Positions 48,901 to 61,984 of a stretch of DNA of 64,000 bases are shown one piece after another (within the stretch, counting starts at the first letter, position 1; each line of letters opens with the position of its first letter). Made by a program: the position numbers and the translations under genes. A model generated the notes under the pieces. That model made no database searches. It was not told the origin of the DNA and saw only the letters and a program-made list of their open reading frames with translations. Source of the DNA: Elephas maximus indicus (lineage: Eukaryota; Chordata; Mammalia; Proboscidea; Elephantidae); the NCBI RefSeq assembly GCF_024166365.1, contig NC_064825.1, forward strand, positions 107,088,480 to 107,152,479. Reading direction: 5' to 3'.

Positions 48901-49660
48901 ATGGGGACAATTCTAGCAGCCCTAATACATGGCATAAACAGTATATGAAACATTGCTAACAGTGCACAAACAGTAGAAGAGAAACTAAATAACTGGGAGC
49001 TCCTAAAAATAAAACACTTACACCCATCTAAAGACTCCACTAAAAGAGTAAAAAAAGCCTACAGATTGGGAAAAAAAAATTGTGGTATAATATATCTGAA
49101 CAGGGTCTAATCTCTAAAACCTGGAAGATACGGCAAAACTTCAACAACAAAAAGACAAATAACCCAGTTTAAAAAATGGACAAAAGGTATGAGCAAGCAC
49201 TTCACCAAAGAAAATATTCAGGTGGCTAACAGATACATGAGAAAATGCTCACAAATCAACACTACAATGAGATATCTTTCACCCCAACAAGGGTAGTATT
49301 AATCCAAAAAACGCAAAATTATAAGTGTTGGAGAGGTTGTGGAGAGACTGGGAACGGATTTGGTGCCTCCTTAAAAATCTAGATATAGAAGTATCATAAT
49401 CCACCAGCAACTACGATCTTCAGAATATATCCTAGAGAAATAGGAGCCATCAGAAGAATAGACATACGTACACCCATGTTCTTTGCAGCACTGTTCACCA
49501 TAGGAAAAAGATGGAAACAACCTAGGTGTCCATCAGTGACGAATGGATGAAGAAATTATTCTATATTCACACAATGGAATAAACAAAAATAAAGAACAAT
49601 GATGAATCTTCAAAACATCTTACGACATGGATGAATCTGGAAGGCATTATACTGAGTGAA
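45985..49660 (+). pseudogene. L1 ORF2 remnant
   Basis: Plus-strand remnant of the L1 endonuclease/reverse transcriptase in many short frames. Endonuclease text lies at 46,050-46,410. RT begins about 47,200, with a [11 protein letters not shown]-like region just after the A-run at 47,322, a RTGTRQGC block at 47,896 and an FSDDT box near 48,040 in which the first residue of the YADD-type box has changed. The C-terminal part is near 49,200-49,590. At least ten interruptions. Confidence 0.85.
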
Positions 49661-50695
49661 ATTAATCAGTTGTAAAAGGACAAATTTTGTATGAGACCAC
49701 TTTTATAAGAACTCAAGGTTTAAACATGGAAGAAAACATTTTTTGATGGTTACAAAGGTGCGGGGGGAGGGACAAGGGAATTCACTAAGTATGTAGGAGT
49801 TAAGAATTATCTTAGGTGAGGGGTAGGCAACACACAATACAGGGGAAGTCAACACAACTGGACTAAACCAAAAGCTAAGAAGTTTCCTGAACACAAGCAA
49901 ACACTTAAAGGGACAGAATAGCAGGGATAGGTGTCTGAGGACCGTGGTTTAGGGGGATATCTAAGTCAACTGGCATAACAAAGATTATTAAGAAAATGTC
50001 CTGCATCCCACTTTGGTGAGCGGCATCTGGGGTCTTAAAAACTTACAAATGTCCACTGAAGATGCATCAGTTGTTCCCAAAAAACTTGGAGAAAAGGAGA
50101 ATGAAGAACACCAAAGACACAAGGAAAACATTAGCCCAAGAGACAAAATGGGCCACATAAAGCACAGACTCCATCAGCCTGAAACCAGAAGAACTAGACA
50201 GCGTCCAGGTACTGCGAAAGACCACCCTGGTGGGGAACGCAGCAGAGAATTTCTGATGGGGTAGAGGAAAAATGAGGTGCAGAACTCAAATTCATGAAAA
50301 AAGACCAGACTTAATGGTCTGACTGATAGTAGAGGAAGCCCAGAAGACATGGCCCCAAGCTCCCTGTTAACCCAAAACTAAAACTATTCCTGAAGCCAAC
50401 TCTTGAGACAGATCAGGCTGGAATAAAACATAAAACAATACTCGTAAAGAGTGTGCTTCTTAGTTCATGTAAATACATGAGACTAAATGGGCAGCTCCTG
50501 TCCAGAGGCGAGATGAGAAGGCAGAAAGGGATAAGAGATGGTGGAATGGACATGGGAAATCTGGGGTGGAAAGGGGGAGTGTGCATTCACGTAATATTTA
50601 TACCAACTAGGGTCACATAACAATATGTGTATAAATTTTGTATGGGAAACCAACTTAAGCGTAAACTTTCACCTAAAGCATAATAATAATAAAAA
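45985..50695 (+). mobile_element. LINE-1, 5'-truncated, sense, unit B only
   Basis: A 4.7 kb L1 that begins just inside the ORF2 endonuclease and runs to the 3' end at about 50,695 (AATAATAATAAAAAAG). No counterpart exists in unit A, where flanking sequence resumes near 23,290. Many A-runs have expanded to 10-15 bases. It is older than the unit A full-length L1, judged by its many more frame breaks. Confidence 0.88.
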
Positions 50696-51351
50696 AGTGA
50701 AAACATAGAAAAAAAACACAAAGAAACAGTATATAAAAATATGAAATTTACTAATTTTACTCCTTATGACAACATTATGGAAATGGGGGAATATTAAGTG
50801 GCCTGTCCTAAAGGTAATATTTTATCCAGATTCCTGGGTGGGAAAAATTGAAAGTTAACTGAGAATAAAAGAATGAATTTACCTAAAAGAAGCTTAATCA
50901 CTGGTGGACACAATTTCTTTTTTAGAAAATTAACAGACATATTAAATATGTTAAATTTTCAAGTGCTTTAGACATAACACATTGCTTGGTATCTCCTCAG
51001 GGAGAGCCTTGAACACTGAGAGAAAGCTATAGTTACTCCCACTATGCTATGCTAAGAATCACATGGGGTGTCAAACAGATTCAATACAGGTAAAAGGTAA
51101 CAATTTATAGGTAATACCATGTTTTACTAATATTGAGGGTGTTTTAGTGACATTTTCAAGGCCCTAGTTTTTATTCAACTCTGTCTGCTTTCCACCATTA
51201 TTTCTAATATGTTTCATATGAGATGATTGTGGACTTCATGTATTCACTTTTCTCATTAATGCTATGAAATTTAATTTCTGCATTTGTGTGCTAACAGTTT
51301 ACTCAGAGACTGCTCTGCTCATAGCGTTCAGGAATAGACATATGCCAGATA

Positions 51352-51825
<474 letters not shown>

Positions 51826-52504
51826 GGCGTATTGTAGGCCTATTGTATTTTTAAAATATCTGTGGTATATTCAGATGCAGTTTTTAAAAATTATACTTAA
51901 ATTGATCTGTGAAATCTCCTGTCACATAGGAATTCCAATGTTTAATGCAAGATGCTTCATGTTCAGGCAGATTTTAATAACTTCCATTAATTTACATATA
52001 TGTCATCATCAGCATGTTTTCCCTTTCTCTTGTGCTATTATGTCAAATAGTGATATTTTAACCTTTTTTTTTCTTAAAACTAGAGGATATTTTTTAACAA
52101 GGGAGTGTTTATGAGATCAACATTTCACTATTTGTTCAGATTTCTTCATATAGTCTAAGTTTCTGCATAAGAAAAAAATATATGTATGTGTCTGATTTGT
52201 TCCAGTTGGAGGCGAAAATATTTTAAGTAGGCCAGCAAAGAAAGTAATCTAGGGAATGGCACTTTTGGACACTTTAGTCATAGAACTGGTGTTACAGAAT
52301 GTGGGGCTGGGTCAGTTACAAGGATAGCGGCATAATGAACCTATTCATCATGAAAATGGTGACAAAAAACTTAAATCAAGACTGGAAGAATTTACCTATA
52401 AATACATTGAAGATGAAAACAATTAACAAGAGCAAAAAAATCATTTTAAGTAATTACTCTCAAGGTGCAAAAAAAGATAGATGATGGTGATGTTACACAA
52501 ATAC

Positions 52505-52590
52505 ATGAGAGAGATACACAGACGGAGAGAGAGAGACAGACAGACAGACATGTAGGTAGGTGGGTAGGTAGGTAGGCAGACAGACAAATA
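52505..52590. repeat. Short GACA/GTAG microsatellite
   Basis: GAGAGA, CAGA and GTAGGTAG units over ~80 bp. The equivalent in unit A is about 24,990-25,030. Confidence 0.8.
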
Positions 52591-52629
52591 ATATTAGGGA
52601 CACTCTATTGTTATTTTTATGTATCATGA

Positions 52630-52800
52630 ACACATTCAAGCATCTACTTCTCATTACACTTCCTAATAACGCTGCCACAAAGTGTTGGAATATGAGTTTT
52701 CAGGTGGGAATATACAGATTCATTTAATTTATGTTATTTGTCCAAAGTACCACTTTGTATACCTTACAAATGGAGGTATAGCAGAGGCTTTATCTATATA
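52630..52800 (+). repeat. MIR SINE fragment
   Basis: Paralog of 25,060-25,240, with a TTTTCAGGTGGGAATATACA block and ATTTGTCCAAAGTACCAC. Confidence 0.55.
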
Positions 52801-52910
52801 AATATAGCTTTAGGGATGTTTTCATGTATAAAGAGAAATAAACCACATTGTGATCAAGTATCTCTGTCCATCTATCTATATATCTACATGTACATATGAA
52901 ATTACATATC

Positions 52911-53412
52911 TAGCTTGGTTCTTTAGTGCTGCTATAACAGAAATATGACAAGCCAATGGCTTTAACAAAGAGAAGTATATTCTCTCACAGTCCAGTAGGT
53001 TAGAAGTCCAAATTCAGGGCACCAGCTTCAGGGGAAGACTTTCTCTCTCTGTCGGCTCTGGAGAAACATCCTTGTCCTCAGTCTTCCCTTGGTCGGGGAG
53101 CATCTCAGCCCAGGAACCCCAGGTCCAAAGGACTTGCTCTGCTGCTGGGGCTGCTTTCATGTTGGTGCTCACTTCTGTCTTTTAAATTTCAAAAGAGATT
53201 GGCTTAAGACACTAATTTTGTAGATCTCATCACTGTAACTGCTGCTAATAAATCTTTTTTTTTTAATTCAACTTATTACATAATAGAGATAGGATTTACA
53301 ATACAGAGAAATCACACCAGATGATAAAATGGTAAACAATCATACAATACTGGGAATCATGACCTAGCCCAGTTGACAGATATTTTGAGGGGACACAATT
53401 CAATTCATGACA
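52911..53412 (-). mobile_element. MLT1-like (MaLR-type) solo LTR, antisense, unit B only
   Basis: A 502 bp reversed LTR of the same family as 1,475 and 28,668. In sense it starts TGTCATGAATTG and ends in a mutated CA. A perfect 5 bp duplication, ATATC, flanks it (52,906-52,910 and 53,413-53,417). Unit A has the empty site at about 25,300. Confidence 0.88.
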
Positions 53413-53569
53413 ATATCTATCCAAAATCTGTCTAGTATGTTGACTGTTCCATCCCGGACCATCTATAATCACGAGTATTCATAAGACAATATTTTGAAGT
53501 AGAGGGTTCAAAATGCATCCATGTGTTTTTTTTAGGTATACAAAAAAGACAAAAGTTTTAAGAAGAGTA

Positions 53570-56500
53570 CAACTTATCATACTGTGGGGTCTTATGTGTT
53601 GCTGTGATGCTGGGAGGTATGCCACTGGTATTCAAATACCAGCAGGGTTATCCATGGCAGACAGGTTTCAGCTGAGTTTCCAGACTAGGACAGGCTAGGA
53701 AGAAGGAACCAGTGGTCTACTTCTGAAAAGAATTAGCCAGTGAAAACCTTATGAATAGCAGTGGAACATTGTCTGATATAGTGCTGGAAGATGAGCCCCT
53801 CAGGTCAGAAGGCACACACAATACGGCTGGGAAAAGGTGACTCCCCAAAGTAGAGTCAACCGTAATCACATGGATGGAGTCAAGCTTTTAGGACCTTCAT
53901 TTGCTGGAGTGTCAGTGCTGAAAAAATTGAAGAAACAGCTGCAAGCATACATCAATAATAGGAATGTGGAATGTATGAAGTATGAACCCAGGGAAATTAA
54001 AATCATTAAACCATTGCTGTCAAGTTGATTCTGACTCATAGCGACCCTATAGGACCAGGGAAATTGAAAGTAAATCAAAAAATGAAATGGAACACATAAG
54101 CATCAATATCCTAGGCATTAGTGAGCTGATTTGGACTGGTATTGGCTATTTTGGATCAGACAATCATATGGTCTACTATGCTGGGAATGACAGCTTGAAG
54201 AGGAATGGCCTTGTATTCACCTCCAAAAAGAACCTTTCCAGATCCATCCTGCACTACAACTCTGTCAGTGATATGATAATATCCATCTGCCTATAAGGAA
54301 AACCAGTTAATACAACTATTATTCAAATTTGTGAATCAACCACTAAGGCCAAAGATGTAAAATTGAAGATTTTTAATAACTTCTGCAGTCCGAAATTGAT
54401 CAAACTTGGGATCAGGATGCATTGATAATTATTGGTGATTGGAATGTAAAAGTTAGAAACAAAGAAGAAGGAATGGTAGTTGGAAAATATGGCCTTGGTG
54501 ATTGAAACAATGCCAGAGATCACATGCAAGAATTTTGCAAGCCCAATGACTTCTTCATTGAAAGTAACATTTTTCACCAACATAAATGGCAACTATACAC
54601 ATGGACTTTGCCAGATGGAATGCACAGAAACCAAATCTACTGCATTTGTGGAAAGAGATGACAAAAAAGCTCAATATCATCAGTCAGAACAAGGCCAAAG
54701 TATGACTTTGAGTATATCTCACCTGAATCCAGAGACCATAGCAAGAATAGATTTGACACCTTCAGTACAAATTACCTAAGGCCAGGCGAGTTGTGGAATG
54801 ACACCAAGGGCATCATAAATAAAGAAAACAAGCGGACACTAAAAAGACAGGAGAGAAAGAAAAGACCTAAATAGATGAGACTCTGAAACTTGCTATTGAA
54901 TGTCGAGTAACTAAAGCAAAAGGAAGAAATCATGAAGCAGGAGAGCTGAACAGAAGATCTCAGTGGGTAGCTGGAGAAGACAAAGTACAGTATTGTGATG
55001 ACATGTGCAAGGACCTGGAAATGGAAATCCAAAAGGAAAGAACATGCTCAGCATTCCTCAAGCTGAAAGAACCGAAGAAAAAATTCAAGCCTCGAGTTGC
55101 AATAGTAAAGCTCTACAGGAAAAATACTATATGACCAGGAAGCATAAAAAAAAGATGTAAGGAACACACATAGTCACTACACCAAAAGAACTGGTCAAAG
55201 TTCAACCATTTCAGGAGGTAACATCTGATCAGGTTCCGATGGTGCTGAAGGAAGGAGTCCAAGCTGTACTGAAAGCGCTGATGAAAAACAAGGCTCCAGG
55301 ACTTGACGACATAAATACCAAATGGATGCAGTGCTGGAAGTACTCACTCATCCATGCCAAGAAATTTGGAAGCCAGCTTCCTGGCCAACCAACTGGAAGA
55401 GATCTTTATTTATGCCTATTCCCAAGAAAGGTGATCCAACTGAAAGCAGAAATTATCCAACAATATCGTTACTTTCACTTGCAAGCAAAATTTTGCTGAA
55501 GATCATTCAAAAACAGCTGCAGCAGTATATTAGACAAGTAACTGCCAGAAATCCAAGCCAGATTTAGAAGAGGATGAGGAGCCAGAGCTATTCGTGATGT
55601 TAGATGGATCCTGGCTGAAAGCAGAGAATACCAGAAAGATGTTAACATGTGTTGTATTGACTATGCTAAGGCATTCGACTGTGTGGATCATACCAAATTA
55701 TGGATAACATTGTGGAGAATGGCAATTCCAGAACACTTAATTGTGCTCATGAGGAATCTGTGCAAGGATCAAGAGGCAGTCGTTCGAACAGTACAAAGGA
55801 ATACTGCATGGTTTAAAGTGAAGAAAAGAGCATCAGTGTTATATCCTTTCACCACAACTATTCGATCTGTATGCTGAGCAAATAATCTGAGAATCTGGAC
55901 TGTATGAAGAAGAATGGGGCATCAGGATTGGAGGAAGACTTATGAACAACTTGCAACATGCAGACGATACAACCTTCCTTGCTGAAAATAAAGAGGACTT
56001 GAAGCACTTACTGAGGAAGATTAAAGACCATTTAGTCTTCAGTATAGATTACACCTCAACATAAAGAAAACAAAAATCCTCACAAGTAGACAGACAAGCA
56101 ACATCATGATTAATGGAGAAAAGATTGAGATTATCAAAGGTTTTATTTTATTGGATCCAAATCAACAGCCATGGAAACAGCAGTCGAGAAATCAAAAGAC
56201 ATTTGTATTGGACAAATTGGCTGCAAAAGGCCTCTTTACACTGTTGAAAAACAATGATATCACCTTGAAGACTAATGTCTGTCTGACCCAAATCATGGTG
56301 TTTTCAATTGCATCATATACATGCCAAAGCTGGACAATGAATAAGGAAGACTGGAGAAGAATTGATGCCTTTGCATTGTGGTTTTGGAGAAGAAGACTGA
56401 ACATATCACGGACTGCCAAAAAAACGAACAGATCTGTCTTGGAAGAAGTATAACCAGAAAGTACCTTAGACACAAGGATGGAGGCACTATGTCTCACATA

Positions 56501-56727
56501 ATTTGGACCTGTTATCAGGAGGGATCAATCACCATGATTTGTAAAGTAGAGGTTCAGAGAAAAACAGGAAGACCCTCAACAGGATGAACTGACACAGCGA
56601 CCTCAAAAATGGGTTCAAGCGTAGCAACAGCTGTGAGGATGGTGCAGGACCAGGCAGTGTTCCATTCTGTTGTGCACAGGGTAGCTATGGGTTGGGACTG
56701 ACTCGACTGCAGCTAACAACAACAACA
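53570..56727 (+). mobile_element. RTE/BovB-type LINE, near full length, unit B only
   Basis: A 3.16 kb RTE starting near ACTGTGGGGTCTTATGTG and ending in CTAACAACAACAACAATA. In order it holds a 5' region, an apurinic endonuclease region (about 54,080-54,790), a connecting region (54,800-55,200), and an RT domain (55,240-56,300) with DYAKAFDCVDH at 55,659 and an ADDT box near 55,963. The C-terminal part ends near 56,590 and the 3' tail follows. Frameshifts and stops occur throughout. Unit A has the unoccupied site near 25,460. It inserted ~260 bp upstream of the OR pseudogene start at 56,985. Confidence 0.92.
54003..54054 (-). mobile_element. Truncated AfroSINE nested in the RTE
   Basis: 52 bp of antisense AfroSINE 3' end (TTGATTCTGACTCATAGCGA). 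It is flanked by a 15 bp direct repeat with one mismatch, CCAGGGAAATTAAAA at 53,988-54,002 and CCAGGGAAATTGAAA at 54,055-54,069, so it is a separate later insertion. Confidence 0.9.
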
Positions 56728-56984
56728 ATAAATATCCATGTCCCTAACACCTGAACGTTTAACTGTTTATTAATTTTTGTTTCAGCTATTAATCTATCAT
56801 ATATGTATATGTGTGTGCAAAAATTGTAGGAGGTGGGCATACATTCAAATACCCTAAAAAGAAAAGTTTGAATTTATATTTTTCATCCTAGCTTCGTATA
56901 CTAAATATCTAACAGATGATACTACATAAAAACTATTGATTATGCTGATGTCTCTATCCAGAATAGGTTTCCTGATAGACCTAG

Positions 56985-58485
56985 ACGGACAAACACAATC
57001 TAACAGTGCTGAATGAATTCATTTTGATGAGAACTACAGACCTCCCTGGGTTTGGGCTATTCCTGATCATCTACATGATCTCAGTGGTGGGAAAGTTGGG
57101 CATGATTACCCTCACCAATACAGACTCTAATCTACAAATGTCCAAGTACTTTTTTTTTCAGAAACCTGCCATCACTGATCTCAACAGCTGGGGACCCAAA
57201 ATGTTTGTAAATTTTGTTGTGGAAGAAAACACAATCTCCTATTATTTTGTGCCCCACAGCTAGCTTTCTTTATGATGTTCATAACTAGTGAACTTTTCCT
57301 TCTGTCAGCCATGTCCTAAGACCCCTATGTGGCCATCTGTAACCCTCTGCTCTACACAGTCATCACACCACAAAGGATGTGTTGGGTGCTGGTGGCAATT
57401 CCCTATCTCTACAGCACATTTAGTCCTCTTCTGGTCACCATAAAGATTTTTAATTTATTTTTGGTGCCTATGAGGCCAACAGCCTCTGGGCACCATTACC
57501 AACCCCCAACTTCCTTGTAAGTAGGGTAGCATGAACCACTTCCCCTTCTAAATTGTTTCTCCAGATAATTGTTAGGGAATTGGCCATCTTCTGGACCAAA
57601 GTAAAAAAAAAAGAGAGAGGCTGAGGTCACATACCACAGAAGAAGTTAAGACCAGACCTCACCTACCTGACATGAGCAACATCGTCAACCTGTTCTCTGG
57701 TTGAACCCAGAACTTTTCTCCCTCTGGACAGAACCAAGCTTTAGTATTCCAAGAATGGTGGAAGACTTTCAGAACGAAGGTTCCAGGCCTAAAATCTGGT
57801 TTGAGAGACTCTCCTTTTGGACTGAATAAGGGCAGATAACAAAACCACACCAGAAATGCCTCTTTGGGCCAGACCAATCAATGATCTTGCTCCTTCCTGC
57901 CAGGGCCCATCCTCAATATTTGCCCTAAGAAAATTTTTTTCAGTTATTGTTTGGCAATGTGAGTCCCGTTGTACTCATTTGCTTGGCCAACCAAATAAGG
58001 CTTCTTCTTTCACCTTCACACCTTTCGTGTGTCCATGGCCACACCAAGCAATACCTGAGAACCCAATAAAAACTACAAAGTCATTAGTCATTTTTACTGT
58101 GACAACATCCCCTTATTATCCTTGCTTTATCCAAACACTCATGAAATGGAATTGATCATTGCCATCTTAGCAAATCTTTTGATTTGATTTCATCCTTCCT
58201 AATAGTTCTTGTTACTTATCTGCTCATTCCTGTAGCCATTTTCAGGATGAATTCAGCTGAGGGCAGTCACAAGGCTTTATCCACTTGTGGGTCCCACCTG
58301 ACAGTGGCGGTATGTTCTATGGGACTTTGATCTTTACGTACCACCAGCCTAAGACCAGTCATTCCCTTGACACTGATAAAGTGGCTTCCATATTTTACAG
58401 TCTAGTTCTGCCCGTGTTGAATCCCTTGATCTATAGTCTGAGGAATAAAGACATGAAATATGCCTTACATAGGACTTTGGGATAA
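56985..58485 (+). pseudogene. OR8K-like pseudogene, LTR-split
   Basis: The only OR at the second locus of unit B. The start codon is ACG (56,985) instead of ATG. A 15 bp in-frame loss removes codons around residue 22-26, and a second deletion removes part of TM2-ECL1. One T is lost near 57,246. TAA at 57,317 replaces the tyrosine just before the DRY-equivalent, which reads DPY. A 601 bp LTR is inserted at codon ~170, and later indels disrupt TM5-6. The C-terminal end ALHRTLG stops at 58,485. The T loss, LTR and several private substitutions match 27,026-28,529. The upstream flank and N-terminus, however, match the intact copy at 25,730. Confidence 0.93.
57471..58071 (+). mobile_element. Solo LTR inside OR pseudogene (ERV1-like)
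   Basis: The same insertion as 27,487-28,111, starting TGAGG at the same OR codon, with flanks CCTA and ACTA. About 601 bp. Present in both units, hence older than the unit duplication. Confidence 0.8.
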
Positions 58486-58639
58486 CTATGCAATATATTT
58501 TCTCTAAGTTCACTATACCATATGATCAACATAAATTACATTATAGGATATAAACTTTTTTCTGTGTGCCTGTGGAGGAGAGAGCAGCACCAAAGCTCAG
58601 AAAAATTCAGCATATATTTCTATACTGCCTTCTATCAGT

Positions 58640-58820
58640 TAGTCTAAAAAGAAAACCAAGAAAAACCAAACCTATTGCCATCTGGTTGATCCCGACTCAG
58701 TGTCACTATGGGACAGAGTAGAACTGCCCCCTGGAATTCCCAAGCAGCACCTGGTGGATTCAAACTACTAACCTTTTAGCTAAGAGCCATAGCTCTTATC
58801 CACTACACCACCAGGGTTTC
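58640..58820 (-). repeat. AfroSINE, antisense
   Basis: Paralog of 29,222-29,380, with CGACTCAGTGTCACTATGGG and CACCAGGGTTTCC at its ends. Confidence 0.85.
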
Positions 58821-60059
58821 CAGTCTAACAAAAGCTTTAAATAAATTAATAAATAAGACAACACAAAATGATGCCTTCCTTTTGCAGGAGAGATGCATTA
58901 TAAGTATAATAATGAAGACATTGTACAGTATATTAGAATGTGTTAGGGTGTGATAGATTAAAATTAAAAAAAAGGAGAATAATGAATATGCTCATTGGGA
59001 TAGGGATGTTGTGATAGACACAAACAAGTGTTTGTGTGTGTATGTATGTGTGCATGAACACACCTACTGTTTTAGTGCTCACCATCTGCCCCTGGTGACT
59101 AATTCTAATTGCAAGAAGGCTCAGTGCTGTGGAATGAGTTGAAGTGCTCAGTCTTCTGAATTTGCGCAAATGTCCACTTTCTAAACCTTGAAATCCCTCA
59201 CTTTCATCATCGGTGTCTTTGCTTTCATATATGATGCATTACAACCTGTTTACTTTGTCATTATTATTATTATTATAGTAATGTAAGCAGTGACAAAACA
59301 AAGCTATTGTATTCACCTATCAGGTAGGTGTCTGGTTTGCCTAGATTAACCCATTTTCTCTGTATCAGTGGATATACTAGTTAAGATAAATTTATTGATA
59401 TCAACCATGGATGTTTCCAGGTTTTTTCTTCTTTTTCTCTACTGGATTGATACTAGTTCCTAATTGCATACTTTTGTCTCATAGATTGCTATCTTTATCT
59501 CTCTAGAAAACAATAATTACTCTTCTTTAGAAGTCATTATCAAATGTTTAAGTTGTCTAGCATAAGAGGTCTGTTGTATGATGAGTTAGGTTTCTTGCCT
59601 TATTTTTGTTTGGCAGAATTTTCTCAAATTTGGTTGATATGAGTGTGCAGTATATTTTGAGCAGAACTATAGTTCGAATTCATCGTTTTGAGTCTTCTAC
59701 TTGGAAGAAGCAAAAAGAGATAATCCCAAACTTAGATTATGGTGCATTTTGTAGTGAGTGAGCTGTGATATGTAGCAATTTACCTATTTGTTATGATTTC
59801 TGGACATCGTTGCTCCATATTCCTTCCAAATTTCCCATGCATATTTTCTTATTTTTATTCTTTTAATACTCAAAAAAATTGTAATGAGAAAAAATAAATT
59901 CTAGATACACTAATGTTTCCTACTTAAAGAAAAATCAGTCTGGGTTTTAGGTCAGGACCATACAAGGAGGGGTATGATGTATCCATGTATATAGAGACTG
60001 GAAAACACATAAGAAAAAAACAAATCATGGATAAAAGGAATATCAAAATGGAAATTTAA
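58821..60059. other. OR 3' flank and spacer
   Basis: Collinear with 29,381-30,654. It includes ATT trinucleotides near 59,260. No gene recognised. Confidence 0.6.
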
Positions 60060-60525
60060 ATTTAAAATACCATCCCCAATCAAGTCTAAAAGGCTTGATT
60101 GGGAAATTCCACTGTATGTTTAGCTCTCCACAAACTTTTCCAGAAAACTGAAGAGGAGGATATATTTCACACTGGGTGGGTTTTGTCAGGATAGCTTTAC
60201 TCTGATATCAAAGGTAGACAAAAGCATTAAAAAAGAGGAAACAAAAGAGCACATATGTGAAAAACATTTCAAAAATATTAAAAAACTGTGTCTTGAAACA
60301 TGTAAACAATTAGGTGTGCTCCAAGAATGCATCGTTGGTTTTTAAAAACCGGGTAATGACATTCACCATTAACACTTATTAGAAATGCAAACAAAGTAAC
60401 ATAGGCAGATGTAGAAAAGCATTTTCAAAGTCCCAATATTGTGATGAAATTTTAACCAAATTAATATTAAATGTGATCCAACAGATTGAAGAAATTATCT
60501 AACGGAATCATTAATATCACACACA
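60060..60525 (+). repeat. Old L1 ORF2 fragment
   Basis: Paralog of 30,655-31,190. Confidence 0.5.
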
Positions 60526-61798
60526 AATAAAATTTTGCTGAAGATCATTCAAAGGTGGTCACAGCAGTGCATCAAGAGGGAATTGTCATATTTTCAACCT
60601 GGCTTCAGAAGAGAACATGGGATGAGGAATATCATTGCTCATATAGGATGGATTATCCATGAAAGCAAAGAATAACAGAAAGATGGTTACCTGTGTATTA
60701 TTGATGACACAAAGGCATTGGACTGTGTGGGTCATAAAAAAAATGAATAACATTGAGACAAATAAAAAATTCCAGAACAATTAATTGTGCTCATAAGAAA
60801 CATGTACTTAGATCAAGAGGCAGTAGTTGAAACAGAAAAAGGGTATACTGAATGGTTTAAAGTGAGGAAAGGTGTGTTTCAAGGTTGTATCCTTTCACCA
60901 TACTTTTTCAATCTCTATGGTGAGCAAATAATCCAAGAGGCTGGAATACATGAAGGAGAACAGGGCATTAGGATGGGAGGAAGACACATTAATAATGTGA
61001 ATTATGCAGGTGGCACAATCTTGCTTGCTGAAAATGAAGAGGACACGAAACCCTTCTTGATGAAGACCAAAGACCACAGGCTTCTATATGAATTACACTT
61101 CAACATAAAGAAAACAAAAATCCTCATTACTGGACCAATAAGCAACATCATGATAAACAGAAAAAAGATTGAAGTTGTCAAGTATTTCATTTTACTTGGA
61201 TTCACAATCAACACCCATGGAAGCAACAGTCGAGAAATCAAAGGACACTTTGCATTGAGCAAATGGGAGGCAAAAGATCTCTTTAAAGTGTTGAAAAGCA
61301 AAGACGTCACACTAAGTACTAAGGTGTGCCTGGCCCAATCCATTCTGTTTTCAATCACCTCTTATACATGTGAAAGCTGGACAATAAATAAGGAAGACCA
61401 AAGACAAATCGATGCCTTTGATTGCTTTGAATTGTGGTGTTGGGGGAGAATATTGAATATACCTTGGACTGCCACAAGAATGAACAAATCTGTCTTGAAG
61501 AAGTACAAGCAGAAGGCTCCTTGCAAGCAAACATGGTGAAGCTTCATCTAATATGCTTTGGACATGTTTTCAGGAAGGAACAGTCCCTGGAGAAGGACAT
61601 CATGCTTGGTAAACTAGAGGGTCAATGAAAAAAATGGAAGGCCCTCAATGAGGTGGACTGACACAGTGTCTACAACAATGAGCTCAAGCATAACAACTAT
61701 TGTGAGGACGGTGCAAGAGGAGACGGTGTTTTTTTCTGTTGTACGTAGGGTCGCTATGAGTCAGAACCAGCTCAAAGGCACCTAACAACAACAACAAC
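60526..61798 (+). repeat. RTE/BovB-type LINE, 5'-truncated
   Basis: Paralog of 31,191-32,470, less decayed. A 250 aa frame (60,787-61,539) keeps the RT core from the DQEAVV region through GCILSPYFFNLYGEQI to the C-terminal WCWGRILNIPWTA block. The catalytic box is YAGG, so the polymerase active site is lost. The frame is broken 5' of it, and the copy ends in CAACAACAACAA. Confidence 0.87.
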
Positions 61799-61804
61799 AA
61801 AGTC

Positions 61805-61978
61805 GGGGTTCAGTGAAAAAAATGAAGGCCATCAAGACATGGACTGATACAGTGGCTACAAGGGTGGGCTCAAGCATAACAATGATTAAGAGAATAGTGC
61901 AGTACTGGGCAGTGTTTCATTCTGTTGTACACAGGGCTGCTATGAATTAGAAATGACTCAGTGGGCACCAAACCTCAG
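61805..61978 (+). repeat. Second RTE 3'-end fragment
   Basis: Third example of the doublet seen at 812-966 and 32,480-32,672. Confidence 0.55.
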
Positions 61979-61984
61979 TAGTAA

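Noticed and set aside
50013-50264. 83 aa charged ORF
   Set aside because: Part of the L1 3' UTR; equivalent frames in older L1 copies (3,193-3,456) are not conserved.
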